From the NCBI GenBank assembly GCA_019916065.1, contig CM034234.1, positions 12,320,520-12,384,519 on the forward strand: a stretch of 64,000 nucleotides of DNA. Reading direction: 5' to 3'. This DNA is from Vitellaria paradoxa (taxonomy: Eukaryota > Streptophyta > Magnoliopsida > Ericales > Sapotaceae). The position numbers and the translations under genes were made by a program. The notes below the pieces were generated by a model. The model searched no databases. It had not been told where the DNA came from and worked only from the letters and a program-made list of their open reading frames with translations. Of this stretch, positions 12,040 to 24,400 are shown in pieces. Each line of letters begins with the position of its first letter. The first letter of the stretch is position 1.

Positions 12040-14269
12040 CATAACGTCTTTATGTAAAAATATAATCAAACTCTAAATGAATTAGTGGTGTATATCCACA
12101 AAGAAAATATCAAGGTGTGTAATTCCCCTAATTAATACATATATCAATATTATTTGAAATGTGAATCATTTTAGTATATGAAATGAAAGTAGAAGCGTGA
12201 TATGTTTATACTTACGATGTGATTTAATAACGGATAAATTTTTCGTAGAAGTCGCTATATTTTTAAAATATTTTTGATATATAAAAGTAACTTATTTTCC
12301 AAAATAAAAATAAAAAATAAAATATAATAGATGTTCATGAAGTCCACTTTCTATTTAATTTGAATTTTTGCTCGTTATCTAGCCTATCGTAAAGTTTTAA
12401 ACTTATGGGTTATTTTTTTTTTAATGAAAATATAATAAATGTATAATTTTTTCAAATAGGTAAGTTCAACACATTGAAATACTAGCGTATCATAATCAGA
12501 AACGAATTTACCAAATGTGATTCGGAGGAATAGTAGTGATTGGAGCACTTTGTTTTGGTTATCTCTCCGCAAAAGCAGCATTCAAAACCTCCCATATACA
12601 TGGAAATGTACACAGCTCATGGAGTAGTACCAAGTACCCAAAATAATAAGTACAGCAATTATGATGACTATAATACAAATAGTAGATCAATTTATTACGG
12701 TTCATACTGAGCACATGGCCGCCCTTCACTGTACAAAAATTGGTAGTTCTTCCATTTCAATGACAATGTGATGGGTATTCCTTTTATTAACCGTACTCTT
12801 GTTATTATTATAGCTTCAAAAATTCATTATGTAACAGTTTTGGGTCCCCATGTATATCTCCATTGCATCTCGTTTGATTTTGTACTTGCACCTTCGTGAT
12901 CGTTACCGTTGCATTGACAGTACACATAACAGCAAAGTTACACACTGACTTGAAAGGGTTGTTCTATATTGTGTCATTTTGTGTTTAAGGTTATATATAA
13001 TTTCATATATAAATATATGTGAGTGTATATATATCAGTGTGTTAATACAGAAATCCATGGATCATGAGCTAGAAATTTGTCAGGTATCCTGAGCTGCAAG
13101 TTTATTATAAAGGGAGAGTGAAATGTGAGTGATGCAGATACATGTGTCTCAAATAAATGAATTTTACACCCCTTATCTAGCAGGCAATACTTCCATTCAT
13201 TTTTTGGGTAAGAGAGAGTTCCTTTATTTTCACTTTCCCGGATGCTCACATGCCAAAAAGAGGTCTCTTGAGCCATTTGAAAATGAATCTTTCTGGTGAT
13301 ATTTGGATAGTTACTTTTCAGAAGATCATCTATTTTGATACTACTTCTAGTAGAGCACACTTAATTCTGGAGTTTTCGTTAAATTTAGTGTCTACACGAT
13401 TGCTGTAAAACGTTTTGTGTTAAAAGAAGAGTTAGAGACGTTTATAAATTATCTCAGTTCTCACTTATAAATTATGATAATCACTTTGTATTACTTTTTC
13501 ATTAAACCGTGAATGCCTCACAACCTTCGATTTTATAGCTGAAACAGTTGATTCAAGAAATGCCACATGTCATGCCGTCATTGGAGGTGTATATATACAA
13601 AGGAGAGACCCCATAACTCCTTCATACAAACTCGTGTATATATACACATATATATATATAAAAGGAAAATCCAGTTCCACACATCATGTGAAAGCTTTTG
13701 CATGGTAATACATATGCACAGCATGGGTTGGACTCACCGAAAGCTTAGGGAGTTCACATGTTTCCCTCTGTCTGTCACTGTAAAAAGAGAGCTTTCGAGC
13801 TAGCTATCGTTTTCACATATTTATTAGTACCTGTAGCAAGACTTTCGTGACAATGTGCAACTCATATATGCGCATCGTTCCTTTATTAAGGAGGGATGAT
13901 TAGCCCCATTTTTTTTTTTTTTTTTTTTTCACTTTACATAGCTTTTGAGTACATATGAGGGGAAAAAAAAAAGTTAATTTTTTCGCTAACATAATTTTTT
14001 TTTATCATTTTTTAGTCTTTATTTATTTTTTTTTATGAATGTAGATAACACATTTATATCAAATTAAAAAGCAAAAAAAATTAGTGAAAAAATCATATAA
14101 AATGAGAAGTGAAAAAAAGAAAGCGGAGCTAACCTTTCTCAAACCAAGCTTAGAAATTTCAACCTGGTAGACTTTATAAATACATAAACTAATTTTAATC
14201 AAATATTGTTTTTTCTATCTAATTCTACGTAGAAATTCAAAATCTCGCACACTATTCATAAAAAATAGG

Positions 14270-14301
<32 letters not shown>

Positions 14302-15340
14302 CTAATAATATCATTAAAAAAATACTGCAATGTGAGTCAAGACTAAAACAACTGATGCATATACATGGGCTGTTAATTTATAGGCTGTTACTTTGTGTGG
14401 ATTTTACGTGGCCTCGCGTAAATAAATAAATTTTTATTTGTTAACTGTGACCAAAAGTTAGATACTAGAAGTAATTAATATTCCAGATGCCATAGCACTC
14501 CCCATATGAGAAAATGTAAAAAAACTTGAAATCTAAAATTGTCATTATAAATGCAACACATGTTTTTTTACCTTAGTCCCATCTTTTTTTTTTTTTAACC
14601 AAAGGTATTCAAGTTAGTTTACTCGCAAATCGACTAATTCCTGATGCCCTGAAATTAATGACTGACAAAATCCTCCAGTGACCTTGAAGAGTATCAACTA
14701 ATTCTTGACGTCTTGAAGTTAACGACCGGATAAACTCTCTAGTGACCTTTAAGAGACTTGTGATCACTATAAAATAAACTCAAAGTTCAAAATTTTATCA
14801 ATTGAGCTAAATTTTAAAGTTATCTTATGCTGTCACTTTCTCTTGATTAGACGGAAGTTTTCAATTATTTAAATATCATTGCATAATGTGGGCCGGTTTT
14901 GATGCTGATTTTGGGGAGAATGAACCTGACCGACACATGGAGAGTCGAACGGACAAGTGGCGTATAGAGACTATGACTAATTTTTTTATTTATTTTCCAC
15001 GGAGCAAAACTCATTCAGTGAAGTGTTTACAAACAAGTTCACAGAAAAAAAAAATAAATAAATAAATAAAAATCAAGAGAAGAGGTGAAGAACCTAAATT
15101 AGTTCAAATAATTAATTAACTCCCAGTAGTGATACCGTCACTGAAATTTACACTTTGCAAAGAGATTCCAACTTTTCGGAGCCTCAACAAAAGAAACATA
15201 ATTAAGAGATTAACCCCCTAAAAAAACTTAAAACTCCCACCCACCCCCCCACCACCCCTTTTTTTTTTCTTTTTTGAATTTTATTGCTCTTCTTGTCATT
15301 TAATTTGTAGCTGAATTTTAGAGACCATGAGAATTGATCA
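12040..15340. other. Intergenic DNA downstream of MYB60
   Basis: A+T-rich DNA with poly-T at about 13909-13930, an (AT)n run at about 14273-14297 and TATA-like strings around 13590-13660. A 108-codon frame at 13034-13360 (minus) matches nothing I know. The part nearest 15340 should hold the 3' UTR of the MYB gene; TTTATT strings near 14987-14996 are possible polyadenylation signals on the minus strand. Confidence 0.5.
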
Positions 15341-16079
15341 TCAGAATATAGGAGGGAGTTCCATCATTTCTTCTACTTGGCCGGCAGCACCTTCACCCAA
15401 GAGCCAGTTCTCAAAGAACAGCAATGGAGGGTCATGATTAATAATAATCTGATCCTGATTCTGACTCTGATTCTGATCAGATCTTTGCTTTTTCTTCTCT
15501 TCATTATCATCATCAACATCATCATCATCAGCCAGGGAAGGAGTTTGAGAAGAGCCTTTAAGATCAGTAGAATCAGAAGAGGACTTCTCCCAATTAGCAA
15601 TGGCACTCCTCAAGTTATCAAAGGAAAGAGTCGATTCAAACTCGGACTTGGGTGCAGAAGTAGTAGTATTTGGGATTGGTACTTTCTCTTTTTGATCATT
15701 CCCATTCAATACTGAAGAATTAGCATTTGTTTTGGGGGAGGATCTCATCATCCAACCTTCAAGAAGTCTTGATATATTTTCTGTGCTTGAAGCATAAGCT
15801 GATGAGGAGGAGGAGGAGGAGAAGGAGTGACTAGCAGTGATATCAAAAGCAGTGCTCCTTTTGTCACTGAAGAAGGTCTTGGAACCAAACTGGTAGCTAG
15901 CAGCTAAATCCGATGATGATCCCATTTTGGGGTCATGAAGAGATGATTGGAATTTCTTGATCTTCTTCTTCAAGTGGGTGTTCCAATAGTTCTTTATGTC
16001 ATTATCTGTTCTTTGTGGAAGGTACGAAGCTATGGCTGCCCATCTGCAACCAATTGCATGTACGTACTCATAAGGATCC

Positions 16080-16119
<40 letters not shown>

Positions 16120-17104
16120 CTATACTTACACAAGAAAACATAATAATTCCTATGTAAAAAGTGAAACAATGTTCTTAAAGTTATAAGAAGACTACCACTG
16201 CCATGTCTTTCTAGTTATATATATATATATATATATAATATAATAATAAATATAATTAAATGTGAATATGTAAAATAATAAATAAATTAAATTATTTCAG
16301 ACTCATCTAAATTCAATTCAATCATAATCGAGTACAAATTCAAAATAAAAATAAACTGAATCAGAATTATAATTTTAAATATATTATGTTAATAAACGCA
16401 AACTAATACTCAATAAATATATAGTGTAAATGTTAAACTACTCGAGATCAATTACATCATATACATCATATGCTCGCTTGATTTCGACTCAAAAAAATAA
16501 ACGAATTGGTCATTTAACAAGCTGAATTCAAAGTCCTTACTACCCGATTCGGTTTAATAGTCTGTTTATATGCCAGGTGAATGGGCAAATCATGCAAGGC
16601 TTTCTTCCCACAAGTAAATAAATCTATCGATTTAATCACTGAAGGGAATAGAATAGACTACTCAAAGGAACAATATTATCTTAGAAGTCTGAAAATTACT
16701 TGTTACCCAACAAAGCTTGCAAGTGAATTATAATCCCTTCTTCGTGAGGAGTGAAGTTGCCTCGCTTGATTCCGGGTCTGAGGTAATTAGTCCATCTAAG
16801 CCTGCAACTTTTGCTGCACCTCAACAACCCTTTTGCAAAAACAAGAAAGAGATTTTGCTCGTCAGCAGTGAAGTGTCATCAAAAGCATTTAGAAGTATGT
16901 ATTTAAAAAATAAAAATAAAGAATAAAAACAGAAGCATCAAGGAATTGGATTGAAGTCGAAGTTAATTTACCTGTATTTGTAGGAACCGATCTCCAATTT
17001 CCAGGGCCATTTTCTTGGATGTAAGAGACTAAAATGATGTCTTCCTCGGGGGTCCATGGACCTTTCTTGATCCCAACTTTATCACAACATGGAGGTCTCC
17101 CCAT
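15341..17104 (-). CDS. MYB60: R2R3-MYB transcription factor, MYB60 type
   Basis: Three exons on the minus strand: 16972-17104 (phase 1), 16700-16829 (130 bp) and 15341-16043. Together they give 966 bp, 321 residues. Exon 1 starts [21 protein letters not shown]2 and R3 MYB repeats occupy about residues 14-112, with the regular tryptophans (W17, W37 and those in exon 2), and the junctions fall where R2R3-MYB genes usually have them. R3 ends with [20 protein letters not shown]. The C-terminal half has [17 protein letters not shown] and [10 protein letters not shown], features of the MYB60/MYB30/MYB96 group, closest to MYB60. The middle is serine- and acid-rich ([11 protein letters not shown]). 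In Arabidopsis and grape MYB60 acts in guard-cell nuclei and promotes stomatal opening. Intron 2 holds a (TG)n run. A sister of this subgroup is the main alternative. Confidence 0.93.
16088..16118. repeat. (TG)n microsatellite in MYB60 intron 2
   Basis: About 15 TG units lie roughly 45 bp upstream of the exon 3 acceptor. Length variation here could be polymorphic but does not touch coding sequence. An (AT)n run sits at about 16216-16238 in the same intron. Confidence 0.9.
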
Positions 17105-17221
17105 GCCTTAATTTCCTTCTCTCCCACCCTTCTGACTCTCTCTCTCTCTGTCTCTCTAATTTCTCTCTCTACAGCTATAGCTATAAGCCTTGTTGAATAG
17201 TGACATGAGCAAGAGGAGCTC

Positions 17222-17230
17222 TTTATATAT
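17222..17230 (-). promoter_or_regulatory. TATA box of the MYB60-type gene
   Basis: On the minus strand the sequence reads TATATAAAG about 120 bp upstream of the start codon. This puts transcription start near 17195 and gives a leader of about 90 nt rich in GA repeats (CT on the plus strand at 17138-17170). Confidence 0.6.
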
Positions 17231-17234
17231 ACAC

Positions 17235-18823
17235 AAGCTAGGCGATCGCTTCTTTTGGTTCATCTATTGATCTACCACGCTAGTCTAGCACCACGATAAG
17301 TCACCTCAACATTTTTTTTTTTAACAGAACTTTTAGTTTAAGCAATTTTTAGTACGGCAAACTAAGGAGTGGTTGTCACGTGCCCCAGCGACTCGTGACC
17401 ACCAAATTTAGGAAACTTCTTAGTCTTGTCTTTGCCACGATCTTCTCTCGGACCTCTCTCATGTATGCATCCCCATACAGTGTTTTGATTAGTTGGGATT
17501 CGTACATTTTCTCATATATTCTTTACCAAATTTGTTACTAAAATGATGGAACAATAATATTTTTTTTAGTGAATTAATTCTCTTATTTCTTCTTTATTAT
17601 AGTTTACTGGTAATATAAAACTACTCATGAAATTTAATACCTTTTGTACTAAAATATAACAATCACCAATAATCTCGTGACTTCAAAAATTAACCTTAAT
17701 ACCGAAATGAAGTTATATACAATGTTAAATTTTTTTATTAAACAAACAAAAATATCTGTTAAAAGTCAAAATTAAAACAAAAAGGGTGTCAAAATTATTG
17801 TTTTTGACAATTTTTTAACATTTTTAATGCTTGATTACTCCATGTAGTTGATTCTGATTCGCTTAGTACCCTCCATGCAAGAGTCCTTTCACTCTAGAAT
17901 GAAATACCGGTTTGACATATTAAAAAATTACAAAAAAAAAAATTCTATAAATCTCTACCAACTCCTCTACCGTTAATTTTTTCATCATCATTAATTTTAA
18001 AAAATTTCAATATTTCACTAAAAAAAAAAAAATCTCAAAGTAGGTTAACCAAATGTATAAATTTTTTATACAATTATATTCTTCGTGTCAAAAACTTTCA
18101 AACGAATACCATTATCGCTATTTTTTGTGAATTTTTTTAAATCCGTAAGAACGAATTTGAAAAATCGTTACTACGATTTGCTACTTTTCCAAAAAAAAAA
18201 AGCACCAAAATTAATTTCAAATCACATTTTATCTCAATTTATCTTATTTTTTCTTACTCCAAACGGAACCTAAGAATATAAAAGTAAATTTTTTAAAGTC
18301 AAATAATATTAATAATTTTTAAATTACTACAACAGATAAAAAAGCAATTGTCTTTTTGCCCACTTCCAAACGGAATCTAGACTATAGGGTTTGTCTTCTA
18401 ATTTACATAACCGGATCGACGTATATCATGAGTAATCCACGACTTCCTGGAATTTTTTCCTAATCACCTTGGTTTTTAGAGATTAAAAAATATATCTATA
18501 TAACTTAAAATCAGGACGGATTCAAAAATTTTGTTAGAGTAGGAACAAAATTTAAAAAAAAATAAATATTAAAAATTTTTAAATAACTAAATTTCAATGA
18601 AGGTAATTTATATATTTATATATTAAAAGAATAAAAAAATTTATACAAAATATATATAAAATATATAAATTTTTAACAACCAGTAAAATCAGTGAGAACA
18701 ACAAAGACAACTGTCTCCACTCGCCCCTTCATGAACCCACCCCTACTTACAATAATTCAGTCATGGAAGAGATAAGAGAGTGGCTGGGTTCTATTAAAGC
18801 CATATTAATATTTTATTATAGAC

Positions 18824-18856
<33 letters not shown>

Positions 18857-21421
18857 TGGAGATATATATAGACACATGCCAGGTCAATAAGTCAAATTTG
18901 TGCAAGGTTTGCCTTGAAGAGCAGGAAATCGTACGGTGGTGTTGAGTGGCACTTGGGCCAGCAGCGTGTCCTCACCTTATCTTTTGATTTCATTAATGAC
19001 GACGGCGGCCCTCCACCAAAAGGCCAAATCAATCTGATTGGTAACCTAGACGTGCGGTTATCCAAGTAAACGAACTGGAAAGCTATCTTAAATTAATTAA
19101 TATATATATATATATATTGATATGAAGAAGCAAAAGCAATTTTATGGACTCTACCGACCACATTTATCACTCCATCATTCAAAATGGGTCGGACGCACCC
19201 CATAGATGCCCCCCAGTTTAAATCCAACCCAAATTCAAGTTCAAGTACGATTGAGAAAAGCATGAAATTGTCAGTAAGGAGGTCCAAGATCATAAGAATA
19301 TACACATCAGCAAAGCGGTATGAACTAGAAGCAGCAGCTTAAGTGGGCAGGCAATACATTCAGCTTCAGGAGCTTCTTTTTTTGCCCGAAATAACACTGA
19401 ACAAATATTCAAAAGTTGGGGAGAATGTTAAGAGAATATAAAGATTATTGCAAAAAAATAAATTATGAGTAAATTTATCATTACAACTCTCAAATATAGG
19501 CATTAATCAAATAACAGGCACTGTTTTCTCAAACAAGGATGCTTATAAAAAGATCATACAATGATAACAAATATTCACATTTCTACAGAGAGTAGCATCA
19601 GCATTCATCTCACTGCTCACTTCTTTGCATTATAGTTCATAACTAGAAGTCCCCCAAATTACAGGCCAATGACAACACCAGGACCCAATTTATCTTTCAT
19701 TCTTCGTTCTCTCTATTATATTTGTTTTTATTTTTTTTTATTTTTGGATTGCAGCTTTCAATGGAGGTCCTCCAGATGTGGCCCCAAATCAAGTTTGCTC
19801 CCAACAGGGACTGAAATCTGCTATATTCAACTTAAGTCACACTGACTCATCAATGAGACAAAGAATATATATACCTTTCTCAGAGCATGCATCTGAAGTT
19901 TGATGGCCATAAGATGGAAAATAAATCGAAGTTGACAGCTAGTTTATCCCAGAAAGGAATCTGTCAATCAGATGTTTTACCTGGGATTACATTGGTTAGA
20001 CAAATGAGTGACTTTCCAAATCCAAAATGAACAGAAACAACAAAAGAATAAAAGGAAAATCATAGTTACAACAATGGCTAAATGACCATTGTCAAATAAA
20101 ATCGAAGACCGTGTAATGCTACATTTGACCACTTCAATATCAACAGAGTCTATGCATCAGCTTGATTAAAAAAATGGGCGGTAATATAGAAATTCAAAAC
20201 CAATAACCTATGAACAGCAGTATGAAATTCAAAATATAAAATAAGTTGTAAGCAGCACATTAGAAGATCAAAAAAGGATGAGGTGTGTCGGTTTGTATTT
20301 ATCAGAGAGAGAGAAAGATGGCGCATGAAATTTTCAATTTACTGTAGCTTATCTCTACTTCAATCAGACAATAGAAAGAGAAAAAATTAAAATTGTTTCA
20401 AGCAACTTAATCATAGTCATTGGGCTACAAAACACAACAGAAACAAGTATGGATTTATAAAATTGCAATCCAAACCATCATTTATTGGGAGAAAGGAGGA
20501 AAACACCAGAAACAGGAGAGAAAAATATCCTCTATATGTAAGTTCTCATCACCAGTCCTAGAAGCCTTGGACTTATAAATTATACGAGTCCGACACCTAG
20601 GGACATGCCCCACACTTAACACACTAGAACTTACCTAACAAACCCTGGAAATTTAAGAATAAGGTAATCTTATAACTTGATAGAATCACTTTGCTACAGG
20701 GACCAACATTCAGGAGCATTTGAGGCTTAACTCAGGCCACCAATTAAGAACCAACAACAAACTGATGGGCTTGTGAGCAGAATTTATCTTCTATTCAAAA
20801 AAAAAAAAAAATGATAATATGAAAGTGACAAAAGGAGGAAAACATAGAGGTTGGATCCGTCTGCCACATTTCATCTCATATAGCACGTCTACATAGATGG
20901 GTTTCAAGGTATCATCAACCCAACCATTGAAAATTTTTGTAACTTCGAAAGTCATTGATGTTTATGGTGCTCACTTGCTTTTTTATATATCTTTTGCAGA
21001 TGGGGCAGCCCCTTGTGTGTTTATTTTATTTATCGAAAAAAAGTGACAGAGATATGTATTTCTCATGGCCTTAAAAATTTCATTAGATGCCTTATATTTT
21101 TAATTAAAAAAATTTATACATAAGAGGTTGGCCACCCTCATTAGAGATTCCCTTGACTAGTACTGATGAGAATTTTACTCCATGAGAAATTGAACAAGAA
21201 ACTGTTGAATTGGTCCATTCCTTGCGTGTACCAATTGAAGTTTTTTGAAAAGAATGGATGCTTTCGCACACAGAGTGGTAAAGAAAATCTTATAAAGATT
21301 TTTCTACCGACTGATAAATTTAGTGGACACACACACACACAGAGTGGTAAAGAAAATCCTATAAAGATTTTTCCACTGACTGATGAAATCTAGTGTATAA
21401 ACAGATAAGGAATTCAAAGCC
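17235..21421. other. Intergenic DNA between SKIP24 3' end and MYB60 promoter
   Basis: The right part (about 21000-21421) is probably SKIP24 3' UTR. The left part is MYB60 promoter and A+T-rich filler with (TA)n runs at about 18825-18854 and 19102-19118. A MITE-like end (ttactccaaacggaacctaa) lies at about 18254-18273. The less A+T-rich block 19560-20780 looks transcribed-like but has no frame I can support. Confidence 0.5.
21267..21402. repeat. 69-bp tandem duplication in SKIP24 3' UTR
   Basis: Two copies begin with cacacagagtggtaaagaaa (21267 and 21336). They differ by a few bases and a short (CA)n expansion at the junction. It lies 20-155 bp past the SKIP24 stop. Confidence 0.85.
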
Positions 21422-24400
21422 TTACAGTTGATGTGTTCCTTTTTTGAGTTCCTTTTTTAACTTCTTTCTCTTGACACCACCTTCATCAAGCCTGTGAATA
21501 GTCAAGCTGTAATCACGCAAGGGGTGGTACTTTATGGATGCCAATTGTTCCTTTGCTGCATCGAGTCTTCTCCTCTCATCTCTCTGTGCCATGTTATAAA
21601 AACAAGCATATCATAAATATTTTGTGCTATTTTCCACCAATCCTAACAAATGAAGCCCAATGGCATGTATTTAGATAATTCACTAACATAAGCCTTATCA
21701 AGACATGCAAGTTGCTGCTGGCAGAGCCTAATTTCCATCTCGAGCGCATGGATTCGAGAGTCAGCGGGAACCACACATTGCTCAACCATTTGTTTATGCT
21801 TACCCCGAACAACCTCTGGCTGCCACACCTTTAGGGCTGCCGAAGCTTGCCTGATAGTATCAAACCAATCACAAGACATGCCAGTAAGCTGAAATTTTGC
21901 AAATTGTTCTAAATAAATGAAATACCCAGAAAAATGACAGAGATTCAATCAAATTTCAATTACCAAAGTAGCTATAGGACTAGATCTGCACGAGTACAAA
22001 CATTCTCACTCATTAATCAAGAGTTCACATTGGTACACAAGATTGGCATTACATTCAATAATGGAAATGCAATTCCATCCATCAGAACTGAAAATAAATA
22101 AGGATTACTAGTCTTTTGATAGAGCAAAAATTTCAAAAACAGAATGGATATTCTTAAATAAGTACATATTCTTGTCCAAAATGTGATGGCATTGACTTCC
22201 CAGGATCATGGCTTCAAAACTTTTTTATGCTTTCTCGACAAGCATTAAACCTCTTACGCATGGAACATAGAATTGAACACCACATTGCTTTGTAAAATAC
22301 TGGCTTTGATCAAGTTGTGACACACACACACATGCATTTGCTAACACGTGTAAGTCATGCAAATGCGAAGGAGAGACTGCTACTTCCAATGACCCTTCAG
22401 CCATGAGAGTTTGGCATGGTTAAGTTAATATTCAAATAGGAAACTTTGCTTCCATTAACAGTTTAAGCCATTCAAGATAAAAACGATTTTCAGTTGGAAC
22501 TATGTTTCCAATAACAGGTTAACTTATTCAAAACAGAATATTTATCTTAATACAGTGGACAAACACAATCAATATCAATAACCCTTAGAATTAAAACCAC
22601 AGAGACCCCCCAAAAATGATGAGAAATAACATACTGCGACAAGGAAAGAGGATATGGGAGGACAAACTCCATGCAAACCCCATGGAACTGCGATTGTTTC
22701 CCCTCACTTTTAAGTTTAACAATTGCTCAAGCTGGTTTAACGCTTACTTTGTATTATGTGGAAATGAATGAAAATCATTGACTAAATTAGAAAAGATGTG
22801 CCAAGCACCATAATTATAATTGGACAAGTTCAGCGGTAAGATTGCAAACAATTGAAGTAGATATCACTAGTTCAAATCCCCTCGGCATTACCCAACTCCT
22901 GGTTCTTGTGGGATGGGACAGCAACTTTAGGGGATGAGTTCCACCAAAAAGGGGAAACTTCCAAGTATCAATAATAATAATAACTTGCGTATGTTTTCCT
23001 AACGTAAAGACAATCCCCAATTTGCAGAATCCTTTTTCCATTAAGGTTGACCCTAGAGGAAATGGTGACATAAATTGAAATGCTAAATTGTTTAGGTTTC
23101 TCACGATCCGCATCTACCACAGTAAAATATTGTCTGCTTTGGGCCAATTTTAGGTCCAATGCAAGGGCTTCTAAGGAATCTCCCATGTGATACTACTCTC
23201 ATTAAAGCACGTTTTAACTCCAGAGTTTTGATGAAATCTGATATTCGCACAATTTTAAAATGCATGTACTACAAAGATGTTGCTAAAATATACAACACCT
23301 TACCTCACCTTGTCCAAACGATACTGAGCAATTGCACTTCACCACGCCTTGGTGGTAACTCCACTAGTGTCTCTCTATGATAGTCCACATCATCATCGGT
23401 TTGTCACAACTCTCCCCTTTGGGTCATGTGTCGTGGCATGACCATACACATCCAGTTAGGTTTTGAAACTGATACCATTCTATCATAACTCATATCCATC
23501 ACAATACAATATTGTCTACTTTCAGCAAAGGTTATGTGCAATATGAGGACTTCTCTGGGAGTCATCCATCCTGATATTATTCTCGCCCTAGCATATTTGA
23601 CTCCGGAGTTCTGATGGAATATGGTGTCCACATAGCTTTTTTTTTTTGGAAAAAAATAAGTAAGTTTTATTTCAAAGCATCGAAGAGATGCTAAAAAACA
23701 AAATATAGCAAGTGTGTACAACTTGTCCTAGTCACTTCATACTAGCAATAAAAGAAAGGAACACAGGTCGATCTCTTTCCCCTCTTCCACCCAACTATAT
23801 AAACAAGAAAGAAATAAACTTTTGGCTCTCAAAACATTCCTCTTTGTATTCTCAAAAATCCGCCTATTACGCTCCTTTCAAATCAACCAAAAAAGACAAA
23901 AATGAATCAAATTCCAAATCTTCTTCTTCCTCCTTTCCAGTGGATGTCCCCACCATGCTAAAGAAAACTTTTAAGATTCTCGGAGAAACACATTTGGACT
24001 CCAAAACATGAAAGGATTAGGCTCCACAGTTCAGCAGACCAAAAACAGTGAATGAATAGATGTTCAATTGATTCCTCTTACTTGAGACATAAAGAGCTTC
24101 TATTTACTATAGAGTATCCCCTTAGTTTTAAATTATCCATAGTCAAAATCCTCCCCCTCACAGCATACCAAGAGAAAAAAATGATCCTTGTTGGAGCAGC
24201 AGAATTCCATAATTTTATCCAAGGAAAATCATCCTTCTCCCCTCCTTGCAAGAATAGATAAAAGGACTTCACAGTGAAAGCTTTGTGATTTGACAGCTTC
24301 CAAATCATTGAATCAGCTGTGACTTCCTCCGGTAATGAGTAAAGAAGTTCCAGTAGTAGCCGAAAACTATCCAATTCCCAGTCATTCATACTCTTTCGTA

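Noticed and set aside
13034..13360. 108-codon minus-strand frame
   Set aside because: It has no recognisable domain and no supporting signals. A frame of this length can occur by chance in 64 kb.
21625..21690. GC donor directly after LDK in SKIP24 exon 3
   Set aside because: A GT donor two codons later (TAT/gttagt) gives an alignment of exactly the right length with the Arabidopsis protein.
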